Shown here: positions 13,132 to 28,045 of the stretch, in pieces
Position numbering within the stretch: the first letter of the stretch is position 1
Layout: each line of letters opens with the position of its first letter
From: Rotaria sp. Silwood1
Lineage: Eukaryota; Rotifera; Eurotatoria; Philodinida; Philodinidae
Length of the DNA: 64,000 nucleotides
Assembly (NCBI GenBank): GCA_905250075.1
Contig: CAJNOP010000003.1
Location: forward strand, 5,286,177-5,350,176
Reading direction: 5' to 3'
Notes under the pieces: model-generated
Told to the model about the DNA's origin: nothing
What the model saw: the letters and a program-made list of their open reading frames with translations, nothing else
Database searches by the model: none
Position numbers and translations under genes: made by a program

Positions 13132-16100
13132 AATTATCTTTATTAGATAGAATTCATTAAGTATATTCTTCTTTTTCTTTCATTTAATTGCTAATTTGTA
13201 CGATATCCTTTCGAAAACATCCACAATTATTCATTTTTCTAAGGTGTGATGGTTGAACAATTTGATTGGCTATCGGTAGTCACTGTGTATATTGAATGTG
13301 ATGTAGTTGTCGCTAATTTTTATCGATATTTAGTGGTGGTTAAGATAAATAGTATAGGATATTTTTAATTTTTTCCAACAATACTAAGTATTTAATTTAA
13401 ATCCAACTAGTAGCTTAAATAAACTATGATTATGTTAGCAAGGTTTTTTAAAAATAAAATTGAAAACCATGATTTTTCAAGTTCTAGAAGACTTTGTAAG
13501 AATTAGTTTTTTGATAATACCATTGTAAAGAATAAGAAATTTTGAATAAAATAAATAGTCGCCCCATTTTCTACAACACTCTTTTGAAAGTCTATAAGAA
13601 TCACAAAAACAAAAACAAAAAAATTAGGGCTATTGTCAGCAGGCTTTTAAAAGGTTTCGCTTTTTTCCCATTTTTTGCGATGCTTGTAACTTCTTTAGAG
13701 AAAATTGTAGAAAATATGGCAATATTTCAATTTATTCGAAACTTTACGCTCTATAAGATGATAGTGTCAAATATTTATTCTCATGAAGTCTACTGAGGCA
13801 TAACAATCACCGTTTTCGGTTTTTACAAACCTTACTCCTATAGGTTATCTTTGAAATCTTGATGCGGAATATATTATTTGTTATTTAAATTCCAAGACTT
13901 CAAATGTTGTCGATTTAATAGATTTTAGTGGAATCTTTATTCAATATAGTATCATATTTTGTACTTTTCATATCATATCATAATAGACGAAATTAATGAT
14001 ATTTGTCTTATTATCGCAACTATTCATTTAAAGTATTTTTTCCCTAAAACAAGTCGAAGCTCATTTATGGATTTTGTTATTGTTATTTTTCTTGTACATG
14101 TATATAGCAGCTGTTGTTTGTAATTGTTAAGTGCCAGTCTTTTAATAATTTACACGTTCGACTCTTGAATCTTTTCTTGTCTTACAACGGTATACAATAG
14201 TAACTAATCTATAATTGATGTATGTTATGTATCTAAGAAACTTACGAGAGAACTTCCCAAAATACTCAAGCGGTTTAGACTCCATCTTTTGACCATAAGC
14301 AGACCTCGATAAAGTATGAAAAAGCTGAAAAGGATTTGTTCCCTTAAGGCTTTTTTCTCGAGTTATGATCTTTTTTACTCAATGTTCACCATGTTGCATG
14401 GGTACTTTGAAAAGAGTTGAATGTCCTACCTTCGGTCGGACATTTTGCTTATAGATAGATCTGATAATCGCTAGGATGTTTTAAAATTTTCAGCCCAAAC
14501 GGATGCGTCATTTCCGAAATGATCGAGTTTTACCGAAATCAGTATTTTAATGACTATTCTCAAGGATGGTGCTACTTTGTTAATTCAACTATCTGCAGAG
14601 GGGCACATTGGTTTAAACTGAAAGTTTTAGGACATCTTAGCGATGATAAGATCTATCTATGAACAAAATATTCGATCGAACGTACGGCATCCAACTCTTT
14701 GCGAAATACTATGCAACATGGTAAACATCTAGTAAAACGGTCATAACTCTAGACAAAAAGTGTTAAGGGGATGAATTATTTTCGGCTTTTTCATACCTCT
14801 TTGAAGTCTATCTATGGTCAAAAGATGGGATCTAAACAGCTTGAACATTTTGGAAGGTTTTTTCGTGAGTGGCAGTAAACCACAGCGGTTTATTATCAAT
14901 ATGTGAGACGAAAATTGCACAAACAAGCAAATAAACAAGTAAACGTTTGGAACATTGATGAGACTACATAAAGAACATTATAATTTCTTCTATATTTACA
15001 GGTCTTTTATGTTCTCACAATGTTCTTTTTTTATTTTACCATAATAATAAATAGTGATATTGTGTTCATCATGGAAATAAGTCAATAATTAAAGTAAAGT
15101 TGATTAGTTTTGTGCATTATGTATGAGTCTATCAATTATTTTATGAAGTTCTTGATAACTTGCTAAACTTGAAATCATCGAAATTAAATCAGACTGTAAA
15201 AATGGCAAAAAAAATGTAAAATGAAATACAATCAATACGATTCAAACAAGAATATGACAGTTCATAAACTGTCTCAATCTCAACTATATATAATTCACCT
15301 ATGTATTGGCAAATATTTACAGTTGCAATTTAAAAACAGATAGGATATAATATGATTACATATCTTTTCTTTCGCTACATTTTATGATCGACTCTCAAAT
15401 TATAGTTCATTTTTCTCTTGTTGATTTAGTCTTCTGTTTTTCATATTTGTAAATGACTCTTATTCCATAGTGGTAAGCAATTTTACCATTCATTATCGGC
15501 ATGTCAAAAAAAGTAAAAAGATGATTTCTTTTTTTTTTTTTTTGGTTACTGACATAAACATTAAAATGATTCATTGCATTGACAAGATCTAATAAAACTA
15601 TAGTATGGATTAGATATTCATGATCTGACAACAAGATTCAGATGGAAATTTGCCAAATGTCTTTATTTCAACTTGAAAAACTTGGATGATGAAGACAATG
15701 TATAAATGAATCGGAAATATTTTTATTGATTAAAATACGACAACTGTGTTTGATTTTCATTTAGATAAGAAGTATTGTATTCGAATGTTAATTCTTTAGT
15801 AAGCCATGCGAGAAAGAATTTCTTTATTCATAATTAAAGAGTATGTATATTTTATCAAAGTTTATATTCAAAAGAAAAAAAACGAGAAGAAATACAAAAA
15901 CAGCAAGAAACAATATTGGGCAAATCTGCATAACAACAAACAACAAAATAGATTTGATCAGTGGCTACTGTTCTTAACTGTTCAAGACGATATTCAAACA
16001 TGAGACAATGGAATACAAAATAGTCTACTGTAATTATTCTTTTGTTCTTGTTTTTTTTTTGTGGTCTTAATTGATTTAGAAAAACATGAAAACAAAAAAA

Positions 16101-16167
16101 GTTTCGAGTTCTTATATCTGACACAAAACGAAAAAAATAATCACAAGATGAATAAAAAATAATTTCT
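13132..16167. other. Spacer between DDX43-like and RdRP genes
   Basis: Upstream region of the RdRP gene and downstream region of the DDX43-like gene, both on the minus strand. No exon is supported; the 84-codon plus-strand frame at 13542-13796 is low-complexity. The only structured element is the inverted repeat at 14241-14870. RdRP promoter sequences should lie just above 13131, but I see no clear TATA box. Confidence 0.6.
14241..14870. repeat. Long inverted repeat (foldback), intergenic
   Basis: Left arm about 14241-14535, right arm about 14575-14870. Paired landmarks include CCATCTTTTGACCATA on the left and TATGGTCAAAAGATGG on the right, and CTTATAGATAGATCT against AGATCTATCTATGA. The arms are diverged by substitutions, so it is older than the foldback at 7372-8147. 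It has no open frame and no obvious target-site duplication. Confidence 0.85.
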
Positions 16168-19945
<3,778 letters not shown>

Positions 19946-22900
19946 ATTATTATCTCGTTGATGATCAATATCACTTTTAATATCTAGAATAGTCACGTAT
20001 GAAATTTATATTTAATTTTAATCTAAACATTTATAAACATCAGGTAGAACAAAAATACCCAAATAATGACACATCTTTCTTTCCCATAGTAGTGAAAGAG
20101 AACAAAAAAAAAAAAAGAAAGAATTGTTTTTCTTTCATCTATAGTACAACTTTCTTCAGGTATAGTCCAATTTTTCTTGAATTATAAATAATAATTCATG
20201 TCATTTTTTTGAAGAAAATTATCATAGCTACATTTCATATAGCCATCAATAAAAACAAAATTTGTTAGTGCAGTCTCTTTATAATTGGCATGTGAAACTC
20301 ATATATTCTGTTTTCGCTAGCAGATAACTTCGTATAAATCATTTTCTTATGTAATAAAATATAATTTGAAGTTTGTAACAAGTGAAGTGAAAGAATAAAA
20401 GATCTATTTGCTTGTTAATAATAATCAACATTATTAACAAAATATCGAAATGATTTGTTTATAAATCGTGTTTGATATGATTTAAGTCTTGTGGGTGTTT
20501 TAATATACACAATTAGCTACAACATTGATAAATTTAGGATAACGAATTGATTTTCTTTTCCATCAAAGTTACAATATTTTTTGTTTCTATGATATAATGA
20601 AGACAAATATACGAGAACAGCTAAAATGAATAAACTAATAAATACATAATATGATATTTTTGATGAATTGAAATAGTTACTAACAGATACTACAGCACGA
20701 ACTATGATAAGAAAAAAAAACATTCTCTCATTAGTACTAGTGGCATATATTAGCACCATAATTCTACATTCTATTCTTTACGTGCTTCTCTGTTTAATAT
20801 TAAATTTTCAACCAATATTGTTCGTTATGCAAATCTTTTACTTTTGTGCTTGGGTAACTACAAATGAGATCAGTATTACGACGAGTGATTAATATCTATA
20901 ATTGCTGTAGCAATATATTCAATGACTTCTACTCTCTTCCTAATACCTGAAATGAGAAGCCGTGAAATTTCGACTTAACAATTACACTCATTATTTTCTT
21001 TGAGAATATATGTGAGTTCCACAAAAAAGTCTTTCAATATAAATTCATTTTTATATTCCTGTTGGCAACTAGAATTCCATCGGAAATACGATTGCCAATG
21101 TTAAACATAGTGATTAGATCACTAGATTTTAAAAACTTGACGATCCTTCGCGTTTTTGAAGATATGACGAACTTGATTGATGTCAGGGCACATGATTAGG
21201 ATGAGGAAGCTGAGAAATTCTTCTCATAGATTTTTTCTTGCGCAGTTTTTCTTTCTAAAAATTTTTGTCAACTGTTGTTTAGCGGATTGCTTAATTTTTC
21301 ATAGCATAAATGTCAGAAAAATATTCAAAAGAAATATCCATTTTCTCTAAATGGCAAAGCTTTATTTGAAGATTCCATGGATAATGAGCTGTTTTTAATA
21401 CAGAAATTTCTTTTCTACAGTTTTCAAAGAGAACTAGCCACTTTCTTCCACAGAAAGAAGACTTTCTTTGTTCTGCGCGTTAGAATTGGGCAAGTACGAA
21501 CTTTCTCGAATATGAATACAGCTAGAACTGCACTCGAAAACGAAAATTTTTAATACAATTCATTGGAAACATGTGTTCAACGTCATGATAGTATTTATTG
21601 TCGAATACTAATGGATGAACTTTTAAATAAGATCGAGATCAAAAGAAACTAGCTGTCTACTTCAAGTTCGGAGCGTAGAAGTAGATATCTAGTGTCATTT
21701 TCATGTAACATATTTTATCTAAAAGGACGAAAACAGATAAGATCACTTTCCAGTTCTTAAAATAGTTAAGTATTTCTATGATCAAAACAATCTAGTGGTG
21801 AAATTCGATAATATTGCAAAGTATTATTTCGCAACGCTTTCCGATCAATTGTTCGCGTTAGATCCGTCCTTCTTTATGAAGTTAAGAAAAATCTGATCAT
21901 ATCTCTAGAAGGAATAAGTGTAACTTGAACAATTGATCGAGAGACGATGCTAAATAAACCATCACAGTGCTATTAGGAGCATAGTCTATCAAGTTTGAGT
22001 TCAGATACTCTTGGATCTGTTAGGCTCTACCCACAAAACATCAACCAATTAGGTCCGAACCCAACAATTTTGATCGGTCTGATCTGGATCCCACAAATTT
22101 TAATCAGTTGGATCTGGATTCGAAAATTCCTGAACTCAATGGGCTCTAATTAGATGCTGTCTTTGATATGATTTCAATGTAACAAGCTTGATATATTTTG
22201 CAGTTGGGAAAACAGCCTCAACAGTTCTCAACTTATAGAGTGCTTGACATTGAAATAGGTCTGCGACTACTAATCCCTCAAATATGAGTAAAAGTACAGC
22301 CAAAATGTACTTGAGTACGAATAATTCAAGTACTTCGTCCATCTCCATTGTGAATACTTTCTCCTTGAAGTTTTTCTCCTCCTGAATAAAACCAAACGAT
22401 CGCTCTAATTAATATGATTTCGCTATTTGCGCAATACTTGTTTTTTTTTAACCTTAGATAAATAATATTCAAACTTTTCTAATCTTCTTATTTTAAAACA
22501 TGTCCTTTATGATTAGATCATCTCTTCTTTGATCAAAAAAAACATGTATATATATTATGACATGTAATAGACGAAAAAAAAGAATACAATCAATACCAAA
22601 GCTATACTAAATTTTAGAATGAATAAAAGACGATGTTCCTAATCACAAGATGAAAAATATAACGGGATTTAACTTTTTTTCTCGTATTTTTTTTTTACTT
22701 TAAAGAAGATAGATCAAAATAAAATGAAAAAAGAACTAAAGTCTAGAGATCTTGGTTAACAATCATCATTCTATATTATGTCTATTTAGACCTTAACACC
22801 GGTCTTTCGTACTCAACGCTTTTAACTAATGTCATGAAGATAGAAGGAAAGAAACAAAAAGAATACGAAACATCGAACAAATCCATCAATTGAAAATTCT

Positions 22901-23082
22901 ATGAATTGTTCTAGTATAACAAAAAAAATCACTACTTGTCACATACAAAGAAAAAAAAGACATAATAAAGAAACAGAAAAATTAGCCGTTGCACAAAAGA
23001 AAAAAATTAACAAGGAAGAAAAAAAATAGATTCAGTCTATATCTGACGTTTAATAATTAATTTCTTTTATTTCTCACAGGAT
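19946..23082. other. Spacer between KH-protein and DDX43-like genes
   Basis: About 3.1 kb with no supported exon. Short frames on both strands near 20517-20892 are hydrophobic, AT-driven and overlap each other. A degenerate tandem repeat lies at about 22045-22136. The DDX43-like promoter should lie just above 19945. Confidence 0.6.
22045..22136. repeat. Degenerate tandem repeat, about 31-base unit
   Basis: Three imperfect units share the pattern GATCTGGATCC-CACAA(A)TTTT-AATC: GGTCCGAACCCAACAATTTT, then GATCTGGATCCCACAAATTT, then GATCTGGATTCGAAAATTCC. The copies are diverged and no function is apparent. Confidence 0.5.
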
Positions 23083-26000
23083 TTATTTTTGATCAACAGC
23101 AACTATTGTTGTTTCTTGTTCACTAGTAGTTAAATCTTTTTTTTCTTCTTGTTCATCGACATTTGTTACTTCATCAGTCTATTGAATATACAATAAGAAT
23201 TTAGACTTAATTTTATATTAAACACTAACCTTATTATCTTGAACATCTTGTGTTGTTTTAATTGTTAAATCTTTTTCATCATTTGATTGTATTATTGATG
23301 ATATTGATGTAGTAAAAATTCGTGATTTATTTGGTCGATTTCGTCCAACAAGACGTTGTTGTTTTCTAACTGCATTTTCTTCTGAAGAAATACGAATTTT
23401 TTCTAATTTATCAAGTAATGAATCAAATAATTCTTTTGATGCATCATCTAATGCATGATAATATTGTTTTTGTATCCAAAAACCATCATCTGTTGTACAA
23501 TCAATTTCTTTTGTTTCTGGACATGTACGTTTAGATTTATGTCGTGGTGAAACAGAAGAAGAATTTGATGATGATGAACCGCCATATTGTTGATATTGAC
23601 TATCGTTTGATGTTCGAGTTTGTATATTGCTTGCATTATTAAAATCATTGACTTCTCCTGGACGTTTATCTGTTTTACGTGAAGCTGATGTAGGCTGATG
23701 AGTAAAATCAAATGATGGAGTATTTTGAAAATTATATGCTGGTTGAGGTAATTGACTACCATTACCAAGATGTAAAGGTGTTGTCATAAAACCTTAAGAT
23801 AATAAATAAACTAAAGGTATACCAAAACTTAGTGACTATGATACTTTAATTCCATATAAAAAGATTAAAGAAATTTTCTCTCGATATTGACTGATAGTAA
23901 AAACAATACTCTGTTCTTCTGCGCTATTATATCATTCTTCAACCAATATCATAATAGTAAAATTTCAAAAAGATCTGTTTGGCTGTCATGTATGATGGTT
24001 ACATTAGTTCATATTGTTTTCCATATGTATTCTCTTTTTGAAAATCTAACCGTCTATATATATGTAAAAAAAAAAGCATGTCTTTTTGGCATCTATAATT
24101 TATTAGTGTATTCTGAAGAACATTAGAGAAATAAAGTTAAGTGAAACCTTGAAATTGTTTGTTTCAGTTTTACATGACTAAGAAAAATTTTCACTTCTAC
24201 ATTAAAATGTGCACTGTACTTAATATTCAAGCAAGAGTTATTCATGATAAATTATGTTCTGTTTGCGTCGACGAAGCTTTTTGTCTTAGAACAGTCGAAA
24301 GATGATCTGTCTTATTGAAATTTTACTATTATCATATTAGTTGAAGAATGACATAATAGTCCAGAAAAATCAAGTATTGTTTTTATTATCAGTCAATATA
24401 AAAGAAGAAGTTTCTTGATGGTTTTTATAAGAAACTGAAGTACCACTATCATTATTTTCTATATTACATAAGTATTTACCTATTTCTTTATGATTTTGAG
24501 ATATATCAGATGATGTTGTGAATGATATTGATTGTTGATGTTCTTGTTCTTGTTCTTGTTGATAACGATTATTTGAAAAACCCTGTTGATGAAAATATTC
24601 TAAATTTTGATTAGGTACTGGAAGTTGTAGTTGATCATTTTGAGGTGAATTTTGAAATGGTGATGTTTGTGGAGTATCAACATATTGAGCATCAAATACT
24701 TGCATAGCTTGATCATCTTCATTTCTTAAATAACCACGGATTATATCAAGAGCAAAATTAAGATTACGCGTTTGATATGCAGATAATGTACATTCAACAT
24801 AACCATTTTCATTTGGATGACGAGCAAAAAAAATATCACGTAAATGACATTTTGATTGTATACGTCTTAAATTAGAACCTCGTGTACCTTAAAATAGAAA
24901 TTTAACAGAAAAAAAGAAAATAAAAACAAAAAAAAAATAACCAATTAAATATTTAACTTACCAATAATACGTGCAGCACAATTACTTCGAATAAGAATAA
25001 CTTGTTCAAATGCACCATAACGACCACGATTAAAAAAGGTTCGTTCATAATAATGATTAAATGGTGATGATTGCCCTGGATATTGAGATGGTGATTGACG
25101 ATAACTATTATTATAATCATGACGACGTTGTTGATGATAATCATTGTTATTGTTATTATTATTATTTGTTTTTGTACGTTGATAATTATTATGATCAGTA
25201 ATTGTTTGTTCTTCATCTATTAAAAAAGAATATATTTTTATTTTATTTATACAAGAATTAAGTCATTTACCTTTGTATGGTTGAATAGGCACACCAAGAA
25301 CATCATTAATAAATGCTGTTATTTGTAGAGCAGCATCAATTATATTTTCATATAAATCACCAGTAATTGAAAGTTCATTTTGCCATTGTTTATCACCGAA
25401 TTTAGACAATTTTAAAGGCTAGAAAAGAATACCAATGATAAAAATTAGGTATCTTAATTGAATAAATGTTCAATAGATCTATAAAACATTCTAAAATCAA
25501 TATACAAGTATAGGAATAGTTTTTACAACTAACCAAGGCAATTATTTTTTCCTTCGATGAAAAAGAACGTTTCTATCGTTCTCAGTAAAATAATGTAGAA
25601 TAATATTACTCTTCCATAGACAAGCAGCTAGTTTGAGTGTTGAAATCATGACAGCGAACTTTAAATCTATTAGTTATGAGAACATTTTATAGTCTTTTAA
25701 AAAGTATGTATCTGTTTCTTTGTTACGTAATTTTGAATGTTTGCGAATACGTTTTAGTTGAAATGGTTAATAAATGGATCTTTTATTAAAAACATAAGTT
25801 ACCTAGTGGAATTATTAAGACTTATCCGACTCAATCAGTTTTATAAGAAAAATTTTTTCAAATAATGAGATCTTGCACTAAACTATAGTTTTCATCATAA
25901 TGAAACTTTCATTTTTCTGAAATGGATTACTCACTGCTTTGAAAAATATCTTCTCTACTTTCGATTGAGCAGCGACGAATTTTTTGAACTGATAATTATG

Positions 26001-27400
26001 AAGACGCTAATTAACATGAATCTAACCAAAGATCAATTTGAATTAATTCCCTCGTATTCAATACGGAGAAGTATCAGAGATCAGTTAAAAGATCTATAAT
26101 TCTTTAGACATCAGAAGATCATTTATAATGTTTCTTATACAAGATTCATTATTTCAAACTTTTTCTCCCAATGTTATCAATTTTATCTATTAGATTTCTG
26201 ATAGAAATATATATATGTATGTATTCTTCTCACATTTGTCACGGTAACATTTAAACGTTGTTGTAATGATCCAGCAAAAAAATTCCAATTTTCTATAGTA
26301 GATAGAAAAAAAATTAAAAAGTAAAATATATATATACTCATAGAAAATCTTTACTTTTAAGTACTTCTTGTCCCTGACTTGTTATAAGCATGACAAATGT
26401 ATATTCAGGTTTTCGTTCAAGTGGTATAAATTTAAATTGTTCTTGTTCAATATTATCATCCTTAGTATCAGCCTTCTCATCATTCGTATTCAATGTTGAG
26501 GGTGTAATAGGCTTATTTTCTTCGTCAGTCGATGAATCTGGATTAGTTGTTGTTGTAATGGCCGATGTTGATTGAGAGGAAGATTTATCATCAGATTTCT
26601 CATTATCTAAACAAAACCCTTAAAAAAATTAAAAACTTTTTAAGATACTATTCACACCTGTTGAAACTTGTGTTCCATGAGTTTTTTCAATATTTATTGT
26701 AGGAGTTTGTTGATTATTATTTTCAGTATCATTTTGAATTGTTGATCGATGAAAATGTTTAAACATTCGATTCATTATATCAATAAGACATTTTCGTACA
26801 TTAGCTTCTGTACCGAGAATTTTGAATGAATGTTTTGTAGGATTTTGATAACCCGGCTAAAAGAAAAAGAAAACAAAAAACAAAATATTAATTACAAACT
26901 AAACTGTAAACATTTACAAATATTTTCACATTAAATGTATTCGCAATGGTGTGTAAATTAGAATTTTCTTCTATAAACAAAAAAATAAAATAAAATTATA
27001 AAGAAAAAAAAAAAATCTTTTATTTTTGTTTTAGATTTATACCTTCATTTCGACCTAGAAGGTTTCGTTTCTGTCGATGATCAGTTAAAAAACGAATATT
27101 GCAAAAATTTTTATCAGATATTTGATAATTATTATACTTTTCCATAAGTTTTTCTCGATCACCTTGTTCAGTTGAATAACGAATATCTTGTGGCAATGAT
27201 ATTCGACGTGTTGTTTCTTGTTCATTTGAAATAATTAAATCATTTGAAATTTTATTTTCTGATGAAAAAGATTTTTCGTTTATATTTAATTTTTCAATAT
27301 TTTCATTAGTATTTAATGTTTGATTTTCATTAGTAGTTTGAATGTCAGGATTTTCAGAAACAATTTTTGTCTCAGATGATTGTTGTTCTTGATTGTTCAT
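23083..27400 (-). CDS. Triple KH-domain RNA-binding protein
   Basis: Ten exons join in phase into about 796 residues: 27400-27043, 26970-26918, 26856-26658, 26606-26355, 26292-26234, 25418-25271, 25216-24962, 24887-24480, 23792-23230, 23178-23083. Residues about 110-180 (LLGRNE, then KHSFKILGTEANVRKCLIDI) and 245-350 (ITSQGQEV, then ELSITGDLYENIIDAALQI) look like degenerate KH folds without a clear GXXG loop. The third, near residues 430-500, is canonical: IRSNCAARIIGTRGSNLRRI with a GTRG loop. Asn/Gln-rich linkers surround it, and the C-terminus is Ser-rich and basic, then acidic. KH repeats bind single-stranded RNA. I do not recognise the family; Bicaudal-C-like and vigilin-like proteins are alternatives. 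The exon 8 donor at 24480 was chosen because its phase fits exon 9; reading through would end at 24371 after 36 more codons. Confidence 0.8.
23831..24450. repeat. Inverted repeat in KH-gene intron 8
   Basis: Arms of about 147 bases, 23831-23977 and 24304-24450, are inverted and roughly four-fifths identical by eye. Paired landmarks are ATAATAGTAAAATTTCAA against TTGAAATTTTACTATTAT, and ATATTGACTGATAGTAAAAA against its partner at 24380-24400. The right arm lies just downstream of the exon 8 splice donor, so read-through transcripts would fold back on the intron. Confidence 0.75.
25419..26233 (-). other. Long intron 5 of the KH-domain gene
   Basis: The 0.8-kb intron separates two parts of the second KH-like region (KNWNFFAGSLQQRL and PLKLSKFGDKQWQNE). 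It is AT-rich, and I see no further exon or repeat structure in it. Confidence 0.6.
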
Positions 27401-27666
27401 GGTTTAAAATCTATGAGGAAAAAAAGATGATAAGAAATAAAAAGATGATTTGTGATTGTTGTTGTTGATTTGTTAAAAAAATTAAAATATATGGGAAGAA
27501 AAACTAGGTGAAGATTGGAATAATTCCAAATACAAAAAGAAATTTTTCTATAAAGATTTACTGAAGATTTATGTCACATTAATTTTTTCCTGGTTTATAC
27601 AAAATAGTTTCTCAGAAATAACACGAGATAAAAATCTTGATAGATGGCAGTGTCTTGCAATAATAA

Positions 27667-27676
27667 NNNNNNNNNN
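27667..27676. other. Assembly gap (10 N)
   Basis: Ten Ns interrupt the 3' part of the PLAC8-family gene; the true gap length is unknown. Confidence 1.
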
Positions 27677-27684
27677 TAACTCAC

Positions 27685-28045
27685 TTTAATATGTAAAATG
27701 GATCGGACTTTCATGCGATACATAGCAAGAGCAGATGGAACACATAAGCATGACCATATAGATTCATCAATCGAACTCGCTAATGAACCAACAAAGCAAC
27801 ACCAACAAAAATATGCATAGGAACCTATAAAACACACACACACACGTATATATATATATATACCTATTAGAAACAATGTGTCCATAAAAAACAATGATAT
27901 TACATTGGGACATATTTTCGCAACAACTACATAAGCCTGAATGCCATTCGTTAGTCATTGTTAGAAATGGATCGATTTCTTGATCTGCCGGTTGACTGGT
28001 GATGACAGTAGTTTTTTGAGAATAAACGTTGGCCCTAGTTTGCAT
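27685..28045 (-). CDS. PLAC8-family cysteine-rich protein, truncated at gap
   Basis: Exons 28045-27904 and 27824-27685 join in phase, giving about 94 residues before a GT donor beside the N gap. The product reads EWHSGLCSCCENMSQC, then YFCWCCFVGSLASS and MYRMKVRSI, which follows the PLAC8/cornifelin plan: a W-x-S/T-G-L-C entry, a Cys-rich core, then a basic helix. Family members are small membrane-associated proteins; the plant ones act in metal handling and cell-size control, while animal roles vary. The final Cys-rich exon expected for the family is not visible and is probably in the gap. The donor at 27903 was preferred to the one at the end of the longer open frame because it keeps the Cys pattern. 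The short intron holds a (CA)n(TA)n microsatellite at 27831-27863. Confidence 0.72.

Noticed and set aside
20517..20892. Overlapping 80-codon and 62-codon frames on opposite strands
   Set aside because: Low-complexity hydrophobic translations in AT-rich DNA, no neighbours to join by splicing.
27595..27894. A 99-codon minus-strand frame running through the N gap
   Set aside because: It spans ten unknown bases and an intron; the spliced PLAC8 model explains the Cys-rich part better.
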